Positions 57,060-64,000 of a stretch of 64,000 bases of DNA are shown one piece after another. Both the position numbers and the translations under genes were made by a program. The notes under the pieces are model-generated. The model had not been told where the DNA came from, did no database searches, and saw only the letters and a list, made by a program, of their open reading frames with translations. This DNA is from Desmodus rotundus (Eukaryota; Chordata; Mammalia; Chiroptera; Phyllostomidae): assembly GCF_022682495.2 (NCBI RefSeq), contig NC_071389.1, positions 15,512,964 through 15,576,963 of the forward strand, read 5' to 3'. Numbering within the stretch: position 1 is the stretch's first letter; each line of letters starts with the position of its first letter.

Positions 57060-57260
57060 GAATGAGAGTTTGCTAAATACCAGGCTCTGCATGAAAGGCT
57101 TTGTATGAATTTACTCATTCATAACCTCCCGAGCCTATGAGATGGGCATCCTATTTTATGGAAAAGTCTCTGAGCGATACAGGAATTTGTGCAGTCCCAC
57201 AGGTAGTGTAGACAAATTCCAAACCCAGGTTTGTGTGCTCACAGCTGAGACTTAACCACT
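57060..57260 (-). repeat. MIR, minus strand
   Basis: TTTGCTAAATACCAGGCTCT, ACTCATTCATAACCTCCCGA, CAGTCCCACAGGTAGTGTAG and CAAACCCAGGTTTGTGTGCT. Confidence 0.7.
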
Positions 57261-57539
57261 GCGTAAACTTCAGCCTTTTATCATCAGCACCTGTCACAAT
57301 GCATCGTCACTATTTGTTTACTGAATAGTTTGCTGTGAATTTGCTGTTTTTCCAAGAAAGCAGGAGCATACTCCTCGAGGGCAGAAGTCACAGATGACCC
57401 ATCCTGGAATCTTCCTCACCAAGGCCTGGGTGGCGATTTTCTCTCAAATAAGTCCCTCGCCCTCCCAAAACCAGAACTAGAAATTCCTCAGATTATCATC
57501 TGTCACAATTCCCCTTCCCCTCCCTGCTTGCCTGTCAGT

Positions 57540-57800
57540 TTTTGGAAGTTAACCTGAAATGATTTGAAAATGATCTGAGAGGCGCAGACTGGCCTTTTCT
57601 GTGCATGATTAAGGACGATGGCTTTTTAATGATTTGAGCAGTGCCTTCCGCGGACTGACGGAAATGGATTACCATAAATTTCTGAACACCGTGACGCCAA
57701 AATCAGATATTTTTTTTTCCATTTTCTCAGTTGTCCTCTCAAACCTTTGCTGAGAATGATAAATACTCGGGGCTTTAATTGTTCAGTCGCGTGAGGGTGG
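57540..57800. promoter_or_regulatory. Candidate conserved non-coding block with retained CpGs
   Basis: AT-rich and repeat-free, yet it carries about nine CpGs (for example CTTCCGCGGACTGACGG, CACCGTGACGCC, TCAGTCGCGTGAGG). It also has AT-core words such as TTTTTAATGATTTGAGCA. Retained CpGs in AT-rich intron sequence hint at constraint. This is inference only. Confidence 0.3.
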
Positions 57801-58124
57801 CGCCTCCCTAGTTCCTAGGACTGCTCTCACTGGGAAAACCTTGAAAGGCTTCTGGGGTTCGATCTTCAGGAAATTGAACTGTGTGTTTTCTCTGAAGCAG
57901 AGAGAGCTGTCTCCTGGGCTGTGACACATTTGCTGCATTTGTGAATTGCTTTGGCCCCGAGATCTAAAACAGGTGGTTCTCACCTAGGAAGCATGCTCAG
58001 GGCTGTCCCACAGGGGTTGAGGAGTGGGCGGGCTTAGCAAGTAGGGTGGGGGCCTCTCCCTGCTCAACACCTTCCACCGCCTGCTCCTCCGTTCTGCCAG
58101 ACTCTGTGCCTCATCCAACCAGCC

Positions 58125-58240
58125 TACGCCTTCAAGATAGGTATTACCAGTCCCTTTAGACAGCTGCACACTCACGGCTCAGAGAGGTCAAGTTACTTGG
58201 TTGTGCTCACACAGCTGGCAATATGCAAAGCAAGACTTGA
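58125..58240 (-). repeat. MIR fragment, minus strand
   Basis: ACGGCTCAGAGAGGTCAAGT, TACTTGGTTGTGCTCACACA, GCTGGCAATATGCAAAG. Confidence 0.65.
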
Positions 58241-58384
58241 ACATTTTAACCAGAACCACTCTTACTGCTACCTCTAAAAAAAGCAAATTAAATTGAATTA
58301 AAGGTGACTCATAGGCATCCCCAGCAGCCCATTTATATTTAAAGACCAAAAAAAAACCCTTCCCTGTGCCCCTTCTAGTGCCAG

Positions 58385-58530
58385 TCTCTGTAGTAATATG
58401 CACATCTGCCATTATCCCCATTTCACATATGAGGATGTGGAGGCTCCCATCCTCAACATCCTCATCTGGGTGAAATAGCTAACCAGAGGTCACACGGCTA
58501 GGAATAACCAAGGTAAGATTTCATACTACA
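58385..58530 (-). repeat. MIR fragment, minus strand
   Basis: TTATCCCCATTTCACATATG, AGAGGTCACACGGCTAGGAA. Confidence 0.65.
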
Positions 58531-58794
58531 ACTACCTGACTCCAAAATAACTTCCTACCCCATTCTCTGTGGGAAATAAAAATCTGTCCCGGCGGGGGTG
58601 GCACTTGTCTAGACTGTTTGTGTCACGGGCCAGGCTCCTGCAGGAAGAGACACCCACCTCTTCTCAGGCAGTTCCTGCTACTTCAGGCCATTGCCCTGGC
58701 GCAAAGGTAGGAGGAACTGCCAGGCTCCTTGAACCTGGCCAAGTTCCCTGCTATCACACAGGAGTGGGATGTCACAGCGAGGAAGCACAGAGCC

Positions 58795-58985
58795 TCCCCA
58801 GCAGACAGCCTGGGTTAAATCCTGGCTTCCCTATTCATCAACCTTAGGAAATTTACATGACCTCTCTAAGGCTCAGTTTCTCCGTCTGTAAAACAGGGAC
58901 ACTACTCACACCCCTCATGAGGTTGTTGGGAGGCTTAAAAGAGGCGCTGCCTGTAGGGCGCTCAGCAGCGCGTGCCTGTCTCCAC
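58795..58985 (+). repeat. MIR
   Basis: CCTGGGTTAAATCCTGGCTT, CTCTCTAAGGCTCAGTTTCT, CCGTCTGTAAAACAGGGACA and CATGAGGTTGTTGGGAGGCT. Confidence 0.88.
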
Positions 58986-59059
58986 TCACACTGACAGCTG
59001 ATACTAGCACACCCACTGAGGCCTGCCATGGGGGCTCGTCGTGGGGCTGCGTCCACTAT

Positions 59060-59160
59060 GTGATCTCTAACCCTCGGAATAGTTGTGCAAGGTGGAGTTG
59101 TTCCCACTATACAGATGAGGAAACTGAGGCAGCTAGGAAGTGTGACTCCAGGGCTCAGCC
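59060..59160 (-). repeat. MIR fragment, minus strand
   Basis: CCACTATACAGATGAGGAAA, CTGAGGCAGCTAGGAAGTGT. Confidence 0.7.
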
Positions 59161-59689
59161 CTCACTGCTGTCCCACTCCCTGCAGCTCGTCTATCCCAGT
59201 GACTGCAAAGACCCCCTGCTGGGGCTCAGTCCTGTACCAGGTTCTCCTGGCACTGACTCTGCCATCTCTTTGTTTCTTGGGTTGAATAGGGCCTCTTTGA
59301 TTTTCTTTCTTTTCCCCTTTCCAATAATCATCATTCATTTCATTATCAGAGCCACGCATCTGCGCCTCTTGGCTCTGGCCCACAGGCTGTTTTTGCCAGG
59401 ATCAATGCAGAGCTCTGTGTGGCCACACTGTATATCCAAGATGGCATTGTGGCCCTGCGCCTGTGGACCTGGGTGGTCCCGGTGCCGTCAGAGGACAGCT
59501 GGGGTCTCCCCTGATAGGGCTGAGGTGAGGCAACTGGCTGATGCTGCCCTGTGCTCCGGGTCAGTTTTTCTTGTTCCCGGACTGATAAACATTTGCCTTC
59601 AAAGGGTGTCGGTGCACAGGCCCAGGTGCTCCCTGCCTCCCTCCTTCCCTCCATAGGTCACTAGTAGGCACTCACCAACCCAGATCCAC

Positions 59690-60184
59690 AGGCCCCTGAA
59701 TTACCCCACGTGCGGTCCTCACTGGGACATTCTTCACACAACAGCCAGAGGATCATTTTCAAACACCAGTCAGAACAAGTTTCTGAGCCACCCCTATAGC
59801 CCCCTCCCCACCCTCCATGTGCCCTCTTTCTCACTGCCCGTGACTCGCCTCTGCTCCACAGCCACATCCAGACTTTCCCACCTCGGGCTGTTCCGTTTGC
59901 TGTGCATTCTGCCTGACACGCTCCTGTCGCCTCTCTTTCCTCCTGTGCTTCCTTCAGGAGGCAGTGCTGCGCCTGCCCCCACTCCTGGCCTTGGCTACCG
60001 TGTGCTCTCTTTTCCTTTATCATACACATTACTTTGTCACCAGATGTCATCTGTGTGACACCTGATTGGCGTCTCTCTGCCCCACTAGGCCAGCAGCTCT
60101 TTGAGGGTGGGGACCAGGACTGTCAGTCCCCCATGGTGCTCTAGCACCGGGCACATCCTGTGCACTCAAAACTATGTTTGGGTG
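59690..60184 (+). repeat. L2 3' end
   Basis: CCAGAGGATCATTTTCAAAC, CGCCTCTGCTCCACAGCCAC, TTTCCCACCTCGGGCTGTTC, CTTTATCATACACATTACTT, AGCTCTTTGAGGGTGGGGAC and a tail GGGTGAATAAATAAAT. Nearly 500 bp in correct L2 order. Confidence 0.82.
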
Positions 60185-60345
60185 AATAAATAAATCTTGA
60201 GCAAGTGACTCAATTCCTTGAAGCCTCAATCTTCATCTGTAAAAGAGGGACAATAATAGAGTTGCCATGAGGTATAAAAAACAAGGAATGTGTGACACAT
60301 GTAGCATAATGCTTGGCACAAAGCAAGTATTTGGAGAATTTCGTA
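60185..60345 (+). repeat. MIR
   Basis: CTTGAGCAAGTGACTCAATT, CCTTGAAGCCTCAATCTTCA, AATAGAGTTGCCATGAGGTA, GCTTGGCACAAAGCAAGTAT. Confidence 0.8.
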
Positions 60346-60964
60346 TTCCACAAGCAAACCTTTGTGGGGGTGTCTGCCCTGGGCCAGAACCTTGGAGTTG
60401 ATCTTGGCCCCCAGTGCCTCACCCCACATAGGAGCCGCCTCTGGCAAGGGGCCCCCGGCAGTCAGGGAGGCTTCCCCACCGAGGTATGAGGCGGTGGGAG
60501 GAGGGTGCCCAGCCCTCTTTGTTCAGCAGATCCCAGCGACACCTGGACTCTGCAGGGCCTGTGCCGGCTTAGAGCAGCCAGGCTGAGATTAGGTCCTAAA
60601 GACACTCCCTGCCCGGGGTGGACTTGAGAAACGACACAGGAATGACCCAGATTACTATGGTGAAAGTTCAAGACCAGTTCGCTTAATAAAAGAGTTAGAG
60701 GAAGAAGACCTCTGGTCCGGGTGGGAGAATCAGAGATGTCTTCATGGTTACCAAAGAAACAGCATTTTCTCTAGGACTTAAAATAGATGTGTGGGTTAGG
60801 ACGTGTATGGGGACATTTTGGGTTAAAGAAGGGCATTTGAAGCAGAGGGAAGAGCTTGAGCAAAGGGCTGGAAGGCTAGAAAGAGTGGACCACACAGAAC
60901 CACTAGTCTAGCTGGAGTATTTAAAACATGAAAAGACTATTAAGAAATAGGGCTGGAAGGGCAT

Positions 60965-61345
60965 TATATCAGTCAGCTGTTTCCAAAATAACTCATGCGC
61001 TAAATTACCCCGCAGTGAGTGGCAGACAGCAGTGAGCACTTATTTCTCGTTTGGCTGCAGAGGGGCTGGAGTTGGGTTTATCTAGGTTCTGCCCAGTGGG
61101 GTCCAGGTCTGCTTCACCTACCTCTCATCCCTCTTGGACCAATGGCCATTTGAGACATGGCCTTCTCATGATGAAAAGCAGGAATGCAGCAGGGCAAGCC
61201 CAACCATGCAAGTGTATTTCAAACCTCTGTTCCGGTCATGCCCACTAATCCCATTGGCAAGTCTCACAGCCAAGCCTAAAGTCAAGGGCAGAGTTTAATT
61301 CCCACCCAACATAAGGCCAAAGCAAGTTACGTGGACAAGACCAAG
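60965..61345 (+). repeat. Old interspersed repeat of the 'CTGTGTAACAAA' type
   Basis: CAGTCAGCTGTTTCCAAAAT, TCCCATTGGCAAGTCTCACA and GCCAAGCCTAAAGTCAAGGG. Same family and orientation as 46255 and 52285. Confidence 0.5.
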
Positions 61346-61769
61346 GTTGATGGGCCAGGGATGTTTACCCCTCCCTCAGAGGTGGAGACAGAGAACTGAG
61401 CAAGCATCTGATTTACAGGAAGGTAAAAGCCAGGTAGGAGCCAGAGTACGGAGCAACTCTGGGTCTGCCCTTAGGAGCTGCTCAAAGCAGCAGTTGTATT
61501 TTAGTGTCTCTTGGGGTAAGCAGCTAAGGGTCCTGGATTTTGCTCTTCTCCCCACTGAGGCAAGCAGTGGGTATAAAATGCTGCAGTACCTGCCCAGCTT
61601 GGTCTTGCCTTCCTGGTGGCTCACGCCTCCTGCCTGTCTGGCACAAAGGCTGTGTCATCCTTCCTGCTGAGCCAAGGGTCTGTGAAGGATCCGCAGATCT
61701 GGTGTGGATCTTTGCCAGCCCTGGTGTGGCTTCCTCTGCTGGAACTGAGCCTTATGATAACAGCCCCAA

Positions 61770-61945
61770 GCATTGGGCACCTACTGTGTGCTGGGTGTCT
61801 GCTGAATGCTTTTTGTATACATTTGTCTGAACTGGAGACCACATTGTCCCATTTTTCTGAGGCCCAGAGAGGTCAAGTCAGTTGCCCAAGATCACTCACC
61901 TGGGAAGGGACGAAGAGGGGATTAGAACCACACCTACAAGATCCA
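61770..61945 (-). repeat. MIR, minus strand
   Basis: GGGCACCTACTGTGTGCTGG, CATTTTTCTGAGGCCCAGAG, AGGTCAAGTCAGTTGCCCAA, GGATTAGAACCACACCTACA. Confidence 0.75.
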
Positions 61946-61949
61946 GTGG

Positions 61950-62520
61950 TCCCAAAGGTGGTATCTGGTTACAGCTCTGCCCTGAGCTGCTGAGCCTCTG
62001 TGTGATTTTGGAAAATCACTGCAGTACCCAGGGCTCCCCTGTCTCCATCTTCCTTATCTTCTCTCAGAGATGTTCTGAGATAAAAAGCCGTGCAGAGCTT
62101 GATCCACAGCTCCGTCAGAGTTTTTCAATACAAGTTTCCAGGTCAGGCAGCACCCCTAACTCTTATTTAAAAACAATAAACCATTAACATTTTAAAAAAC
62201 AAACACAGTTTTCCAATGGAGCCCTGTCCAGGAAACCGGTTCGGTGAACCATGTCTGGCCATTTGTCACAGTGAACCTCATGCAGCAGGAGACCACGGCA
62301 AGCATTCTCCAGCTGGCTGTGGCAGCAGAGTGTGGCATCTGTTTGGGGAAGGTGGAGGAGCCATTAGCTTTACCAGGGCCCTGATGTCTGCAGCCACCCA
62401 TCCTGTCCCTCCAACAGTGTTTTCCTTGGAAAGCTGAGCACCGCTGCGTGTGGTGTGTCTGAGGCCAAGAGGCCTGTTAATTATTTGGAGATCCTAGGAA
62501 AGCGCTGTGGGCATTGGCAC
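61950..62520. other. Unrecognised intron sequence
   Basis: Nothing identified. Short A/T-rich patch around 62165-62205. Confidence 0.4.
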
Positions 62521-62524
62521 TAGC

Positions 62525-63070
62525 TGTGCATTCATTCAACGGTTATTTGTTCCCACCTTCTCTGTGCTTGGCCTGGGGTTGGGTGCCGGGGTCTCTGGTC
62601 AGAGTCAGACCCAGACACTGCCCCCTGGGCCTCCCAGATGTATGTAAGCACGGACGTATGAGGTAATGTGGGCAGTGCTATGACAGAGCCACCTGCATCA
62701 AAGCAGAACAGGCTTGCAAAGAGGTCAGGTTTGCTTGGTGGCTCAGGAACATCTTGAGCAAAGACTCAACATTTGAGCCAAGGCCAGAACGATGAGTAAG
62801 TATTTAGCAAGCCGGCTCAGAAAAGGAAGGCATTCGGGCATAGGAATTCACATCAGCAGACACTCGAGAGCTTTTGGGGAGCTGCTAGTGTCCCGATGTG
62901 GGTAGAGCATCACATGCAGAGAGAGCAGTGGAGAGGTGGGGCCTGAGAGGCTGCCAAGGCAAAGACTGCAGGCACCCTGCATGCTACGCCCAGGACTTTG
63001 AACTTGGAGAAGAGGGGGCATTGACTGCTTTTAAAGAGGGGAATGACCTGGTTAGATCTGATCATTTTTT
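62525..63070 (+). repeat. Long old 'TATTGAGCACC'-type repeat
   Basis: CATTCATTCAACGGTTATTT, CTCTGTGCTTGGCCTGGGGT, then ACATTTGAGCCAAGGCCAGA, GACTTTGAACTTGGAGAAGA and GGAATGACCTGGTTAGATCT. The most complete copy of this family in the window. Confidence 0.55.
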
Positions 63071-63414
63071 ATTAATCAACCTCTACTAAGAGCATTCTAT
63101 TGGGTTCCAGGAATAGTTCCCAAAAATAGACCATTAGTCCTTCCAGAGGCTCCAAGAAACCTTTGCCTGGAAAAAGCCTCTGAACACAACTTTATGTGAC
63201 CCAGCAAATAGCCATTGTGGGAGGATTCAAGAAAAATTCCTACTGGAGGAAAAACAAAAAACCCAGACCTGATAGAAATGTAGAGGTCCTAAACCCTACA
63301 AAGAGTTCATGCAGCCAGGAGACCTCACCATACAAGACGACGTGGTTTTAAACAGTGTACCCTGGGGTAGTCGGGATATCGCTTTAATTAATCTTCCTAG
63401 AAACCCAGTGGCAG

Positions 63415-63600
63415 AACATTCCAGTTGCCACTGCTGCATAACAAATTACTCCAAAACGTAGTGGTTCAGAACACTCACTTTATTATGCTCACAGATGTGG
63501 TGAGTCAGGAATTCAGAAAGGAGACCACAGGGACAGCTTGTCTCTCCCCCACTGTGTATGGGCCCTCGGCTGGAAAGGCTGCAGGTGGAGGGGGACTTGA
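63415..63600 (+). repeat. Old interspersed repeat of the 'CTGTGTAACAAA' type
   Basis: GCCACTGCTGCATAACAAAT, TACTCCAAAACGTAGTGGTT, GTGGTGAGTCAGGAATTCAG. Confidence 0.6.
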
Positions 63601-63751
63601 TGGCTGAACCCTTTTCATGCACATGTGTGGAATTGATGCTGGCTGTTGGCTAGGAGCTCAGACGGGCTGTCAGTCAGAAAACATACGCGCGGCCTCTCCA
63701 TATGTTCTGTCTTCGTGGGATACCTTGGGCTTCCCCGCAGTATAGTGGCCG

Positions 63752-63780
63752 GTTCCAAGAGACAGCGTTCCAAGAGACAG
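63752..63780. repeat. 15-bp tandem duplication
   Basis: GTTCCAAGAGACAG occurs at 63752-63765 and again, identical, at 63767-63780, with one C between. Confidence 0.9.
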
Positions 63781-64000
63781 ATGGTGGAAACTGCCAGTTT
63801 CTTAAGGTCTGGGCCTGAAACATAGCACATGATCCTTCTGCTCCGTTCTGTTGTTCCAGGTAAACACACAGGTCCACCCAGGTTCGAGGAGAGGAGCCCT
63901 GGGAGGAGTTCCTCCTGTGGGGTGGGATGTATGTAGCAGCCATCTTTGGGAAGTACACCCTGCCACTCAGCCACACTGGTTTCTTTGGAAGCCGAGAAAA

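Larger units (their letters stand above)
22907..64000 (+). other. MAN1C1: MAN1C1 intron downstream of the exon (5' part)
   Basis: It starts at the GTGAGT donor. The next coding stretch expected in this family, a Gly-rich turn followed by the conserved Asp-Ser-Leu-Asp-Thr-Leu motif, does not occur in any frame up to the window end. The intron is therefore at least 41.1 kb. Large introns near the 5' end of this gene are plausible for a mammal. I cannot exclude a small unrelated nested gene, but saw none. Confidence 0.8.

Noticed and set aside
59060..59656. 198-codon open frame on the plus strand, the longest in the window
   Set aside because: It begins inside a MIR fragment, overlaps frames on both strands, has no recognisable domain and lacks a promoter or splice context. 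It is consistent with chance in GC-moderate sequence.
1..64000. CRISPR arrays, prophage, operons, toxin or defence systems
   Set aside because: No regularly spaced direct repeats, dense coding or ribosome-binding sites. The window is intronic mammalian DNA.
1..64000. Endogenous retrovirus with internal genes
   Set aside because: Only LTR-type fragments of the MaLR class were seen. No gag, pol or env-like frames are present in the translated sequence.

Overview
This is vertebrate nuclear DNA, almost certainly from a bat. The whole window appears to lie inside one protein-coding gene read left to right. The only coding segment I can support is a 97-bp exon at 22810-22906. It is flanked by good splice sites and encodes the start of the catalytic domain of a class I (GH47) Golgi alpha-1,2-mannosidase, closest to MAN1C1. 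The rest is intron: at least 22.8 kb upstream and 41.1 kb downstream of the exon. No other exon, promoter, RNA gene, CRISPR array, operon or prokaryotic feature is visible. All other open frames are short and chance-like, or belong to transposon remnants.

The bat assignment rests on four tRNA-derived SINEs of the VES type (2738, 19673, 31551, 45381). They carry the CCTGGCTGG head, a Pol III B box, a pyrimidine-rich middle and A-rich tails. A short mariner-type MITE (45696-45822) and two half-LINE-1 (HAL1-like) insertions also fit a yangochiropteran bat.

Layout. 1-5.5 kb: old mammalian repeats (hAT fragment, MIRs), one VES SINE and an AT-rich old repeat. 5.5-7.5 kb: a HAL1-like element on the plus strand with target-site duplications (TSDs). 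7.6-22.5 kb: mostly unique intron with scattered MIR, L1 and MaLR-like fragments, three simple repeats and a perfect 26-bp palindrome at 12216. 22.56-22.91 kb: a MER5-type element followed 73 bp later by the exon. 23-34.8 kb: dense MIRs, an old L1 interrupted by a VES SINE, and possible conserved non-coding blocks. 34.87-36.80 kb: a second HAL1-like element, minus strand, with TSDs and an open ORF1 C-terminal frame. 37-64 kb: MIR, L2, MaLR LTR and L1 fragments, the VES/MIR/mariner cluster at 45.4-45.8 kb, an AT-rich homeodomain-like motif cluster at 53.0 kb and a CpG-retaining AT-rich block at 57.6 kb.

I found no convincing undescribed multi-gene system. The observations most worth following are the two complete-looking HAL1-like copies, the mariner MITE, the 12216 palindrome and the candidate intronic regulatory blocks. 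Repeat family names come from recognition by eye, and boundaries of old repeats are approximate.
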